58,970 nucleotides of DNA from DYRG01 sp041161065 (GCA_041161065.1 JBEAVE010000014.1:1-58970), one strand, 5' to 3'. Numbered from the stretch's first letter, positions 9,305-16,721 are shown. A program made the numbers and translations. The notes: a model not told the origin generated them from the letters alone.

Positions 9305-9450
9305 TTCACATACTCACCCCTTTACGGCACTGATTTTATTAACAAATCCGCCGTCTGCGTAGGTTGTTTGTGAGAACACAATTAACGATTCCTCGACCTA
9401 CGGTCTTTGACGACTATCAGGCTCTTTCTTAATCTGTCCTAATAGTCCTT
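9305..9450 (-). promoter_or_regulatory. L10 leader (rplJ autoregulatory mRNA region)
   Basis: The untranslated region ahead of rplJ contains CCGTAGG near 9400 pairing with CCTACGCAGACGG near 9350, a tail element typical of gammaproteobacterial L10 leaders. It also contains a 10-bp stem at 9438-9447 with 9412-9421 that has one G-U pair. In known systems the L10-L12 complex binds such a leader and represses translation. The call rests on position and the short conserved element; a covariance-model match would settle it. Confidence 0.6.
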
Positions 9451-9585
9451 ACAAAGTCTTTTCTTTTTTAGCTCGAAAACCAAAAACTCTTAAATTAAAA
9501 ATTATTTATAAAAATCAACAATATATTGCAGATTTAAATTCTTGTTTTACTTTTGCAAGCGTAAAATGACTATACGACATATCTT

Positions 9586-9816
9586 TTAATCTTCATATAA
9601 TGTTTCTGGGGCAATATCTGCACCGTTTCCCCAACAAACTGTCCAACCATCAATAAAAAACTTTTTAAAATACTCTTTTTCTTTTAATGGTTCAAACATT
9701 TCACCTTTTAACCATTTTGAAAAATCAACGATTTTAGAAATACCATTATCGAAGGTAATTTTTATTTTATAATCAACAATATATTCAGCTTCTATTACAA
9801 TAGGAAGATAATTCAT
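9586..9816 (-). CDS. DUF2442 domain protein (putative antitoxin-like partner)
   Basis: 76 residues from the ATG at 9814-9816, which has AAAGG just upstream; an in-frame start at 9846 would overlap the previous gene. Features of DUF2442 are visible: a beta-strand-rich start (YIVDYKIKITFDNG), then VDFSKWLKG, FEPLKEKEYFKKFFID and a TVCWGNGADIAPETLY ending, where the Trp-x-Asn-Gly-Ala-Asp-Ile-Ala motif is diagnostic. DUF2442 genes are commonly paired with DUF4160 genes, as here, and the pair is suspected of being toxin-antitoxin-like, but its function is unproven. It lies in the gap between rplA and the rplJ leader. Confidence 0.8.
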   Translation of the reverse strand: MNYLPIVIEAEYIVDYKIKITFDNGISKIVDFSKWLKGEMFEPLKEKEYFKKFFIDGWTVCWGNGADIAPETLYED

Positions 9817-9829
9817 AAACCTTTTTCCT

Positions 9830-10090
9830 TTAATTAAGCGGTGCAATTTTACTAAAAGATTTATCTTGTCGCATATTTTGCCAATTTTCTATTAATTCAT
9901 TTTGATGAAGCAACGTCCATTCTTTAATTAGTCGTTTCGCAGTTATAGAAGAAACGTTTCCTTTCAACATTTCACCATTAAAATCAAATATTCCTCTTTG
10001 TCCTTGATATTCTGCGTGAAAATGTGGTGGATTATGCTCGTTATAGAACATTCTAATAACAATCCCAAAAAACATTGAAATATGTGACAT
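9830..10090 (-). CDS. DUF4160 domain protein (putative toxin-like partner)
   Basis: 86 residues with the DUF4160 signature: MFFGIVIRMFYNEHNPPHFHAEYQG, whose NPPHFHA core is diagnostic, and an acidic/helical second half ending in a basic segment. The His-rich motif suggests a catalytic or metal-binding role but no activity is established. It precedes DUF2442 by 13 bases in the usual order. It starts about 16 bases after a perfect hairpin that separates it from rplA and is therefore probably transcribed with the ribosomal operon. Confidence 0.8.
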   Translation of the reverse strand: MSHISMFFGIVIRMFYNEHNPPHFHAEYQGQRGIFDFNGEMLKGNVSSITAKRLIKEWTLLHQNELIENWQNMRQDKSFSKIAPLN

Positions 10091-10106
10091 AATTTCTTTT
10101 CACTAT

Positions 10107-10144
10107 TTTCCTCTCTAAGTTCCATTAAAAAACCAGAGAGGAAA
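10107..10144 (-). repeat. Hairpin between rplA and DUF4160 gene
   Basis: A perfect 10-bp stem (TTTCCTCTCT / AGAGAGGAAA) with an 18-base loop occupies most of the 63-base gap after rplA. There is no downstream T run on the minus strand, so it is more likely a processing or mRNA-stability element, or a scar of the cassette, than a terminator. Confidence 0.55.
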
Positions 10145-10153
10145 TTTACAAGA

Positions 10154-10846
10154 TTAACTTACACTAGATAAATCAACCATTAAACCCGGTCCCATGGTGC
10201 TAGAAACCGTCACACGTTTCATATACACACCTTTGGAAGTTGAGGGTTTCATTTTGTTTAAATCGGCTAATAAGGCTTTTAAGTTACCTTTTAAGGATTC
10301 AACATCAAATGAAAGATTACCTAATTTGCAATGAATAATCCCGCCTTTATCAGTACGATAGCGCACTTGACCAGCTTTAGCATTTTTAACCGCACCCGCC
10401 ACATCAGCCGTTACCGTGCCCACTTTAGGGTTAGGCATTAAACCGCGAGGTCCTAAAATTTGACCTAATTGACCCACCACGCGCATGGCATCGGGAGAAG
10501 CAATCACGACATCAAAATTCATTTGACCAGCTTTAACTTGTTCAGCTAAATCTTCCATACCGACGATGTCTGCGCCGGCGGCTTTAGCGGCTTCGACGTT
10601 TGCGCCTTGCGTGAAAACAGCGACGCGAACAGTTGCGCCCGTTCCGTTGGGTAAAACCGTAGAACCCCGCACGACTTGATCAGATTTGCGCGGATCAACG
10701 CCTAAATTGACTGCAACATCAATCGATTCAACGAATTTCGCCGGCGGTAAAGATTTCAATACGCCAAAGGCTTCTTCAGCTGTGTACACTTTGCCGTGTT
10801 CAATTTTTTCTTTGATGGCTTTGGCGCGTTTGGTTAATTTTGCCAT
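10154..10846 (-). CDS. rplA: 50S ribosomal protein L1
   Basis: 230 residues, normal for L1, starting MAKLTKRAKAIKEK at the ATG 10844-10846; the open frame extends upstream into rplK but that part is not L1-like. The conserved L1 segments RGSTVLPNGTG, GPRGLMPNPKVGTVT and the C-terminal SSTMGPG are present. L1 forms the mobile L1 stalk and is the translational repressor of the L11 operon in E. coli. Only two bases separate it from the rplK stop, so the two are translationally coupled. Confidence 0.98.
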   Translation of the reverse strand: MAKLTKRAKAIKEKIEHGKVYTAEEAFGVLKSLPPAKFVESIDVAVNLGVDPRKSDQVVRGSTVLPNGTGATVRVAVFTQGANVEAAKAAGADIVGMEDLAEQVKAGQMNFDVVIASPDAMRVVGQLGQILGPRGLMPNPKVGTVTADVAGAVKNAKAGQVRYRTDKGGIIHCKLGNLSFDVESLKGNLKALLADLNKMKPSTSKGVYMKRVTVSSTMGPGLMVDLSSVS

Positions 10847-10848
10847 GA

Positions 10849-11283
10849 TTAATTCACTCCTTCCGTTTCGATGCCCATACTGCGCGCACTGCCTGCGATG
10901 GTTCTGACGGCTGCGTCCATATCGGCGGCGGTCAAGTCTGCCCATTTGGTTTTCGCAATGCCTTCTAATTGTTCACGGGTCACTTTGCCAACTTTGTGGG
11001 TGTGCGGCGTTTTACTGCCACTTTTAATGCCAGCCGCTTTTTTAAGAAGAACTGAGGCGGGAGGAGATTTTAGTTCAAAAGTAAAGCTACGATCGCTATA
11101 TGCGGTGATAACAACAGGAATAGGCAGACCGGGTTCAATGCCTTGGGTTTTTGCATTAAACTCTTTACAAAACATCATGATATTTAAGCCATGCTGACCC
11201 AATGCTGGACCAACGGGAGGACTTGGTTTTGCTTCGCCAGCCTTAACTTGCAATTTAATGTAGGCGGTGACTTTCTTTGCCAT
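10849..11283 (-). CDS. rplK: 50S ribosomal protein L11
   Basis: 144 residues, close to the usual 142. It starts MAKKVTAYIKLQVKAGEA and has the proline-rich PSPPVGPALGQHGLNIM motif of the N-terminal domain that binds thiostrepton and release factors, then the C-terminal 23S rRNA-binding domain. It is the first gene of the ribosomal part of the operon, 63 bases after nusG. Confidence 0.98.
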   Translation of the reverse strand: MAKKVTAYIKLQVKAGEAKPSPPVGPALGQHGLNIMMFCKEFNAKTQGIEPGLPIPVVITAYSDRSFTFELKSPPASVLLKKAAGIKSGSKTPHTHKVGKVTREQLEGIAKTKWADLTAADMDAAVRTIAGSARSMGIETEGVN

Positions 11284-11346
11284 GTTTTCTATCCTTTGGG
11301 TGTTAGCGTCTTTTTAGGACTTCCCATTTGTGTAATGAAATAAAAA

Positions 11347-11913
11347 CTATTCTTTTGCGACTTGAGCAAATTCTAATTCGACGGGCGTTGAGCGTCCAAA
11401 AATTGAAACCGCCACGCGCACCCGATTTTTTTCGTAATTTACATCTTCAACCACGCCATTGAAATCATTGAAGGGTCCGTCGGTGACTCTAACCACTTCG
11501 CCCACTTCAAATAAAACTTTCGGACGCGGTTTGTCTGCGCTATCCTGCAAGCGATGTAAAATGGCATCGGCTTCTTTTTCGGTGATGGGCGCGGGACGTT
11601 CTTTTGTGCCGCCGATAAATCCCATCACTTTTGGCACACTTTTAACCAAATGCCAAGAATCATCGTTCATGATCATTTTGATTAATACGTAACCGGGGAA
11701 AAATTTTCGATCGGTGGTGTATTTGCGCCCATCGCGGATTTCTGTGACAGGTTCGGACGGGACTAATACCGAATATTCCCCCGTTGTGTCGTCTCGATCA
11801 AACAACGATTGCAACGGGCTGCGTTTGATATGTTCCTTTAACGACCGCTCGACGCTCTTTTCAAAACCCGAATAAGCGTGAATCACATACCAGCGCATTT
11901 TTTCTTCAGCCAT
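11347..11913 (-). CDS. nusG: Transcription termination/antitermination protein NusG
   Basis: 188 residues with the N-terminal NGN domain (RWYVIHAYSGFEKSVERSL, then FPGYVLIKM and KVMGFIGG) that binds RNA polymerase, and a C-terminal KOW domain (VGEVVRVTDGPFNDFNGVV) that contacts Rho or ribosomal protein S10. It couples transcription to translation. It follows secE by 15 bases. Confidence 0.98.
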   Translation of the reverse strand: MAEEKMRWYVIHAYSGFEKSVERSLKEHIKRSPLQSLFDRDDTTGEYSVLVPSEPVTEIRDGRKYTTDRKFFPGYVLIKMIMNDDSWHLVKSVPKVMGFIGGTKERPAPITEKEADAILHRLQDSADKPRPKVLFEVGEVVRVTDGPFNDFNGVVEDVNYEKNRVRVAVSIFGRSTPVELEFAQVAKE

Positions 11914-11928
11914 GTCCGATGCCTTTTA

Positions 11929-12300
11929 TCAGGTTGTGAGGAGTTTAACCAATTGAAACAACAGGCTATCGATAATCCAAACCATAATAGCCATTACTAA
12001 CGCCATTAAAACGACAATGCCGGTGGTTTGAAGGGTTTCGTGTTTAGTGGGCCAAACGACTTTGCGGACTTCCATTTGCGCGGCTTGGGTAAAGTTCCAA
12101 GCGGATTGACCTTGCGCAGTCTGCAATGCCAAAAAAGCGGCAGTACCACTTAAAGCCAACAACGCCACGACGCGCGCCAACAATGGTGTTTGTGAAAAAT
12201 AATAAAACCCAACTAAACCCACGATCAACAACGCGGCAACCGCAATCCATTTTGCGATGTCTGCGCTACTTGTGTGGGGAGTTTCTGATTTGGTGCTCAT
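11929..12300 (-). CDS. secE: Preprotein translocase subunit SecE
   Basis: 123 residues, the longer three-helix form found in gammaproteobacteria (E. coli 127). Hydrophobic segments lie near residues 18-35, 40-60 and 93-118; the conserved cytoplasmic amphipathic stretch with EVRKVVWPTKHETLQTT precedes the last membrane helix. SecE clamps SecY in the inner-membrane Sec translocon. It lies between tRNA-Trp and nusG, the standard arrangement. Confidence 0.97.
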   Translation of the reverse strand: MSTKSETPHTSSADIAKWIAVAALLIVGLVGFYYFSQTPLLARVVALLALSGTAAFLALQTAQGQSAWNFTQAAQMEVRKVVWPTKHETLQTTGIVVLMALVMAIMVWIIDSLLFQLVKLLTT

Positions 12301-12328
12301 AAGATTTGATGTATTTCAGAAAATAAAA

Positions 12329-12404
12329 TGGCAGGTCAAGAGGGTCTCGAACCCCCAACCTGCGGTTTTGGAGACCGCCGCTCTGCCAATTGAGCTATTG
12401 ACCT
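12329..12404 (-). tRNA. tRNA-Trp (anticodon CCA)
   Basis: 76-base cloverleaf including an encoded 3' CCA. The acceptor stem AGGTCAA / TTGACCT is perfect, the T-loop is GTTCGAGAC and the anticodon loop CTCCAAA reads CCA. It lies between tuf and secE. Confidence 0.97.
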
Positions 12405-12417
12405 ATAAAATGGCACA

Positions 12418-12443
12418 CAGATCGCAACGATTGGCGCGATCTG
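12418..12443 (-). repeat. Hairpin between tuf and tRNA-Trp
   Basis: An 8-bp stem (CAGATCGC / GCGATCTG) with a 10-base loop directly follows the tuf stop codon. There is no clear T run behind it, so it may mark RNA processing between the tuf mRNA and tRNA-Trp. Confidence 0.5.
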
Positions 12444-12450
12444 CAAAAAA

Positions 12451-13635
12451 CTATTCGATGACTTTCGCAACCACGCCTGCGCCGACGGTTCTGCCGCCTT
12501 CACGAATCGCAAACCGTAAACCGTCTTCCATCGCAATCGGTGCAATTAACTGCACTTTGATTTTAACATTATCACCGGGCATCACCATTTCAACATCTTC
12601 TGGCAACGTGACTGCGCCTGTGACATCGGTGGTTCTAAAATAAAACTGCGGACGATAACCATTGAAGAAAGGCGTGTGGCGACCCCCTTCATCTTTACCC
12701 AATACATAGACTTCCGCTTCGAAATGGGTATGAGGTTTAATGGTGCCCGGTTTTGCTAAGACTTGACCGCGCTCAACATCTTCACGTTTTGTGCCGCGCA
12801 ACAACACGCCCACATTTTCACCCGCGCGTCCTTCGTCCAACAATTTGCGGAACATTTCCACACCCGTGCAAGTGGTTTTGGCAGTATCTTTGATGCCGAC
12901 AATTTCAACTTCACCACCCACTTTGATAACACCGCGTTCAACACGACCCGTGACCACTGTTCCACGCCCTGCAATCGAAAACACATCTTCAATCGGCATC
13001 AAAAATGGCATATCAATGGCGCGTTCGGGTTCGGGAATGTAGGAATCGAGCGCGTTCGCTAATTCAATAATTTTCTCTTCCCATCGCTCATCGCCTTCTA
13101 AGGCTTTTAACGCAGAACCTTTAATGATGGGTAAATCGTCACCGGGGAAATCGTATTTAGACAACAATTCACGCACTTCCATTTCAACGAGCTCTAATAA
13201 TTCCTCATCGTCGACCATGTCGCATTTGTTCATGAAAACAATAATATACGGCACACCCACTTGGCGCGCTAACAAAATATGTTCACGGGTTTGTGGCATG
13301 GGACCGTCGGTGGCGGCGACTACTAAAATTGCGCCGTCCATTTGGGCTGCACCGGTGATCATGTTTTTGACATAATCCGCGTGACCAGGGCAGTCGACGT
13401 GTGCGTAGTGACGAGTTGGCGTGTCGTATTCGACGTGCGAGGTGTTAATCGTGATGCCGCGCGCTTTTTCTTCGGGGGCGTTATCGATTTGATCGAAAGA
13501 GCGGGCACTGCCGCCGTATTTTTTGGCTAACACGCTGGTGATGGCGGCGGTTAAAGTCGTTTTACCGTGGTCGACGTGTCCAATTGTACCCACATTAATG
13601 TGTGGTTTAGTACGTTCAAATTTTTCCTTTGCCAC
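12451..13635 (-). CDS. tuf: Elongation factor Tu
   Basis: 394 residues from the GTG at 13633-13635, with GGGG about 9 bases upstream; the longer in-frame extension overlaps the tRNA-Thr gene and is not EF-Tu-like. G-domain motifs are GHVDHGKT (about 19-26), DCPGHADYV (about 81) and NKCD (about 136); domains 2 and 3 follow and end GRTVGAGVVAKVIE. It delivers aminoacyl-tRNA to the ribosome. It is in the tufB-type position, between tRNA-Thr and tRNA-Trp. Whether a second tuf copy exists elsewhere cannot be seen. Confidence 0.98.
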   Translation of the reverse strand: MAKEKFERTKPHINVGTIGHVDHGKTTLTAAITSVLAKKYGGSARSFDQIDNAPEEKARGITINTSHVEYDTPTRHYAHVDCPGHADYVKNMITGAAQMDGAILVVAATDGPMPQTREHILLARQVGVPYIIVFMNKCDMVDDEELLELVEMEVRELLSKYDFPGDDLPIIKGSALKALEGDERWEEKIIELANALDSYIPEPERAIDMPFLMPIEDVFSIAGRGTVVTGRVERGVIKVGGEVEIVGIKDTAKTTCTGVEMFRKLLDEGRAGENVGVLLRGTKREDVERGQVLAKPGTIKPHTHFEAEVYVLGKDEGGRHTPFFNGYRPQFYFRTTDVTGAVTLPEDVEMVMPGDNVKIKVQLIAPIAMEDGLRFAIREGGRTVGAGVVAKVIE

Positions 13636-13680
13636 GAGAAATCCCCTGAAAAAGATTATAATTAGGAAAAAGCCAAAAAA

Positions 13681-13756
<76 letters not shown>

Positions 13757-13775
13757 ATTTAAGCTATAAAATATA

Positions 13776-13849
13776 TGGAGCGGGTGATGGGAATCGAACC
13801 CACGCTATTAGCTTGGAAGGCTAAAGTTCTACCATTGAACTACACCCGC
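13776..13849 (-). tRNA. tRNA-Gly (anticodon TCC)
   Basis: 74 bases with encoded CCA; acceptor stem GCGGGTG / CACCCGC, anticodon loop CTTCCAA, T-loop GTTCGATTC. It lies between tRNA-Tyr and tRNA-Thr. Confidence 0.97.
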
Positions 13850-13884
13850 CAAATAACTCAGTAAATGTAATTTCACAAAAAAGG

Positions 13885-13970
13885 TGGTGGAGGGGGGAGG
13901 ATTCGAACCTCCGAAGGCAGAGCCGCTGAATTTACAGTCCAGACCCGTTGACCGCTTGGGTAACCTCTCC
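13885..13970 (-). tRNA. tRNA-Tyr (anticodon GTA)
   Basis: 86 bases with the long variable arm of bacterial tRNA-Tyr, encoded CCA, anticodon loop CTGTAAA and T-loop GTTCGAATC. The acceptor stem GGAGAGG / CCCCTCC contains one A-C mismatch at the fifth pair. It is the first gene of the tRNA-tuf-rpl-rpo transcription unit. Confidence 0.96.
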
Positions 13971-13983
13971 AAAATAGCTTTCT

Positions 13984-14013
13984 ATTCTAGCAGCCTACAA
14001 AAGACCTTGTCAA
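13984..14013 (-). promoter_or_regulatory. Strong sigma-70 promoter of tRNA-Tyr/tuf operon
   Basis: On the minus strand TTGACA (14008-14013), an 18-base spacer and TAGAAT (13984-13989) lie just upstream of tRNA-Tyr. The -35 box is a perfect consensus and the -10 box differs at one base, fitting a highly expressed stable-RNA operon. Confidence 0.8.
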
Positions 14014-14021
14014 ATAGATTT

Positions 14022-14044
14022 TGATTTTTTAACTCAAAAAATCA
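14022..14044. repeat. AT-rich inverted repeat between two promoters
   Basis: TGATTTTTT, a 5-base loop, then AAAAAATCA form a perfect 9-bp stem between the two promoter candidates of the tRNA-tuf operon. Its role is unknown; it could be a weak terminator or an UP-like element. Confidence 0.4.
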
Positions 14045-14063
14045 GCATCGCTAAAAACCGCCC

Positions 14064-14093
14064 ATTATAGCGCAATCGTTATCCGATTAGCAA
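14064..14093 (-). promoter_or_regulatory. Second upstream sigma-70 promoter candidate
   Basis: On the minus strand TTGCTA (14088-14093), an 18-base spacer and a perfect TATAAT (14064-14069) lie 80 bases upstream of the first promoter, giving a tandem arrangement like those of other stable-RNA operons. Confidence 0.6.
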
Positions 14094-14248
14094 CCCCCGG
14101 TTCGGATAAAAAAATACCGCACTTGCTAGGCGTTCGAACTTGAAAATCGTCAAAAATCTGTTAATAATTATATTAGCATTATCTGATAGATTATCTTAAT
14201 GCGATTGTGGTTGTGTCTTTACTTCTATTGTTAGGAGGGCTTTTCACT

Positions 14249-14611
14249 ATGAACACTTTGGCTAAAAAATTATCCAGAGCTAGTGTGATCGCCTTGTGCG
14301 TCGCTGGTTTGGGATTAAGTGCAATACAACCTGCTCATGCTTTTTGGGGGTGGATGTCGCCTTGGAATTGGTTTGGTGGACGAGGTTGGGATTACTATTA
14401 TCCTCCCTATTGGGGGGGTGGACCCTATAGCTATTATCCGTGGGGTTATGGATATTCGCCGTATTCGTGGGGTTCTCCATGGGGTGGTTATTACGGGGCT
14501 TATTCGTCTCCCTATTACGGCGGTTATTATCCGTATTATGGTTATTATGCCTATAGTTACGCGCCACCCGCGCCGGCGGCTTCTTCTTCTAGCAGCAGCT
14601 CGACCAAATAA
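14249..14611 (+). CDS. Secreted Tyr/Trp/Gly-rich protein, candidate sulfur-globule protein
   Basis: 120 residues from the ATG at 14249, with AGGAGG upstream; an earlier in-frame start at 14207 lacks this site. Residues 1-31 are a Sec signal peptide ending QPAHA. The mature part begins FWGW and is low-complexity: about a quarter of its 89 residues are Tyr, with many Gly, Pro and Trp in blocks such as GGYYPYYGYY, and it ends in a run of seven Ser. This resembles the small Gly/Tyr-rich proteins that coat periplasmic sulfur globules in purple sulfur bacteria (Sgp/CV proteins). The match is by composition and architecture, not alignment. A cell-wall or matrix protein is the alternative. Confidence 0.75.
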   Translation: MNTLAKKLSRASVIALCVAGLGLSAIQPAHAFWGWMSPWNWFGGRGWDYYYPPYWGGGPYSYYPWGYGYSPYSWGSPWGGYYGAYSSPYYGGYYPYYGYYAYSYAPPAPAASSSSSSSTK

Positions 14612-14627
14612 TCGATAGTGTGAACGA

Positions 14628-14664
14628 AATAGGCGTATCGAAAATGAGGTGCGCCTATTGTTTT
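14628..14664 (+). terminator. Rho-independent terminator
   Basis: An 8-bp stem AATAGGCG / CGCCTATT followed by GTTTTG lies 17 bases past the first aromatic-rich gene, so that gene probably has its own transcript. Confidence 0.6.
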
Positions 14665-14741
14665 GCAAAAAAAACTTGTAAATTAGGGTATTTAGCACAA
14701 TAATGGACTCGATATGTCTCAAAAATTAAAAAGAGGAAATT

Positions 14742-15104
14742 ATGTTACTTAAACAAGTAGGTGTAGCGGCGTTGATGAGCGTGATGTTTGCGTCGTCGGC
14801 GCATGCGGCGATGTATGCGTGGAGCGCGCCGGGCGATGGAAAAGTTTATTCTTGGGGTTCACCGCCAGAAGGTGCACCGCCGCAGGTTTATTCTTGGAAT
14901 TCGCCCGACGGGAGTTATTCGAGCTGGAGTTATTCGACCCCGGGCTATTCGATGTGGGCTTATCCGCCGGCGGCTGGGAACGTGCCACAGGTTTATTCGT
15001 GGAGCGCGCCGATAACTTATCCACAAGGTTATTATTTCTATTATCCGATGTATCCGGGCGGCGGAATGTATTTTTATCAAGCCCCCCCTGTTGCGCCTCG
15101 CTAA
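14742..15104 (+). CDS. Secreted Tyr/Trp/Pro repeat protein
   Basis: 120 residues with AAGAGGAAA before the ATG. Residues 1-22 form a signal peptide ending SSAHA. The mature 98 residues contain an imperfect repeat built on Y-S-W-x-S/A-P: YAWSAP, VYSWGSP, VYSWNSP, YSSWSYSTP and VYSWSAP, followed by a Tyr/Gly/Met-rich tail (YYFYYPMYPGGGMYFYQAP). I recognise no named family. Its size, secretion and aromatic content match the preceding gene, suggesting that both are structural proteins of the same envelope or inclusion. DNA here is GC-rich compared with the flanks. Confidence 0.75.
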   Translation: MLLKQVGVAALMSVMFASSAHAAMYAWSAPGDGKVYSWGSPPEGAPPQVYSWNSPDGSYSSWSYSTPGYSMWAYPPAAGNVPQVYSWSAPITYPQGYYFYYPMYPGGGMYFYQAPPVAPR

Positions 15105-15125
15105 ATTTATTGAAGTCTAAAAAAG

Positions 15126-15166
15126 CGGTGGAGATCATTTTCTTGATTTTCACCGTTCTTTCTTTG
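15126..15166 (+). terminator. Rho-independent terminator
   Basis: A 12-bp stem with two G-U pairs (CGGTGGAGATCA / TGATTTTCACCG) and a 6-base loop is followed by TTCTTTCTTT. It separates the secreted repeat protein from rnfC. Confidence 0.6.
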
Positions 15167-15186
15167 GTTTGGGTTTGAAATTTAAG

Positions 15187-16695
15187 ATGAACTATCGTTT
15201 TTCGGGCGGGTTGATTTTAGAGAAAAAGGGCGGTTTGACGCAGGAAAAGATTGTTTCTGCGGGGATTCCGCCTTATTTGATCGTGCCGTTATTGCAACAT
15301 ATTGGCGTGGCGACTGTGCCGATTGTGAACGTTGGCGAGCGGGTCTTGAAAGGGCAAATGTTGGCGGAATGCAGTTCGGATCACTGTTCTGTGCCGATGA
15401 GCGCGCCCATTCACGCACCCAGTTCAGGGACAATCGTCGCCATCGAACCGCGTCCTGTGCCGCATCCATCTGGTTTGCAAGACATTTGTGTGATTATCGA
15501 AACTGACGGCAAAGACGAGTGGATAACCTCAGAAATTATCGAGGATTGCACGACTTTAACCCCAGAAAATTTACGGCATCGGATTGCGCGCGCGGGGATT
15601 GTGGGATTGGGCGGTGCGGGGTTTCCGTCCCATTTAAAGTTGCAAGTCGGTGATATTCATACACTTATTTTGAATGGCGCGGAATGCGAACCGTTGATAA
15701 GTTGTGACGATCATTTGATGCAAGAACGTGCGCTCGAGGTGATTGTTGGCGCGCGCGTGTTGGCGTATGCGCTCGGCGGGGTGAAACGCTGCATTATTGC
15801 AATCGAAGACAATAAACCATTGGCTTATCAAGCACTTAAAAAAGTTGCTGATAGCGGATTGGAACATTTGCGCGTTGCCGCCGACACGTTTGAAATTACC
15901 CAAGTTTCAACTCGTTATCCGGCGGGCGGCGAACAACAACTCATCAAAGTGCTGACAAATCAATCACTTCCCAAAAGAATGTTGCCGCGTCAAATGGGGA
16001 TTGTGGTGCACAACGTGGGCACGGCGGCGGCGGTGTATCGAGCGGTGAAACTGGGGCAACCCTTGATTTCGCGCATCGTGACGGTGACGGGTGACGCGGT
16101 TGAAACGCGCCAAAATTTAGACGTGTTGCTCGGCACACCGATGGAATATTTATTAAAAAAATCCAATCTAAACAAGCCGTTAAATCAACTCATTTTAGGT
16201 GGACCTATGATGGGATTTTGTTTGCCGTCGACCGATTTACCGATTGTTAAAACGGCTAATTGTTTGATTGCGCTGGAAAAACCAACCAACAAACCTGCAA
16301 ATTTACCGTGCATTCGATGCGGCAGTTGTGAACAGGTTTGTCCCGCGCAATTATTACCACAACAATTGTATTGGTATGCGCGCGCGAAAGATTTTGAAAA
16401 AATCCAAGATTATCATCTATTTGAATGTATTGAATGCGGGTGCTGCGCGTATGTTTGCCCGAGCCAATTGCCGCTCGTCCAATTTTATCGTTACGCCAAA
16501 TCCGAAATTCGCGCCCAACATGTCGACAAACGCAAAGCCCAACAAGCCAAGCAACGCTTTGAATTTAGACAATTTCGACTCGAACGCGACAAAGCCGAAC
16601 GCGCCGCACGCCATCAAAAAGCCGCCTCGAGTGAACACAGAAAAGCCGATCTCGCCGCCGCTTTAGGTCGCAGCCATGACAAAAAAACCGATTAA
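15187..16695 (+). CDS. rnfC: Ion-translocating oxidoreductase (Rnf) subunit C
   Basis: 502 residues from the ATG at 15187; a TTG at 15169 is in frame but less likely, and the ribosome site is weak either way. RnfC is the peripheral Fe-S/flavin-binding subunit of the Rnf complex, which couples ferredoxin and NADH redox to ion flow. Visible features are the FSGG start, the GLGGAGFPSHLK flavin/NADH-site motif, two ferredoxin-type clusters (C375, C378, C381, C385 and C414, C417, C420, C424) and a basic, Ala-rich C-terminal tail. No rnfA, B, D, G or E gene is adjacent: a convergent gene follows after 26 bases. Confidence 0.92.
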   Translation: MNYRFSGGLILEKKGGLTQEKIVSAGIPPYLIVPLLQHIGVATVPIVNVGERVLKGQMLAECSSDHCSVPMSAPIHAPSSGTIVAIEPRPVPHPSGLQDICVIIETDGKDEWITSEIIEDCTTLTPENLRHRIARAGIVGLGGAGFPSHLKLQVGDIHTLILNGAECEPLISCDDHLMQERALEVIVGARVLAYALGGVKRCIIAIEDNKPLAYQALKKVADSGLEHLRVAADTFEITQVSTRYPAGGEQQLIKVLTNQSLPKRMLPRQMGIVVHNVGTAAAVYRAVKLGQPLISRIVTVTGDAVETRQNLDVLLGTPMEYLLKKSNLNKPLNQLILGGPMMGFCLPSTDLPIVKTANCLIALEKPTNKPANLPCIRCGSCEQVCPAQLLPQQLYWYARAKDFEKIQDYHLFECIECGCCAYVCPSQLPLVQFYRYAKSEIRAQHVDKRKAQQAKQRFEFRQFRLERDKAERAARHQKAASSEHRKADLAAALGRSHDKKTD

Positions 16696-16721
16696 TTAAA
16701 CGAGTTGCTCTCCATTTTCCT

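Noticed and set aside
12336..12545. Minus-strand ORF spanning tRNA-Trp and the tuf end
   Set aside because: It runs through a tRNA gene and out of frame with tuf.
14280..15178. Several overlapping ORFs on both strands across the two aromatic-rich genes
   Set aside because: Low-complexity DNA leaves all frames open. Only the chosen frames have signal peptides and ribosome sites.
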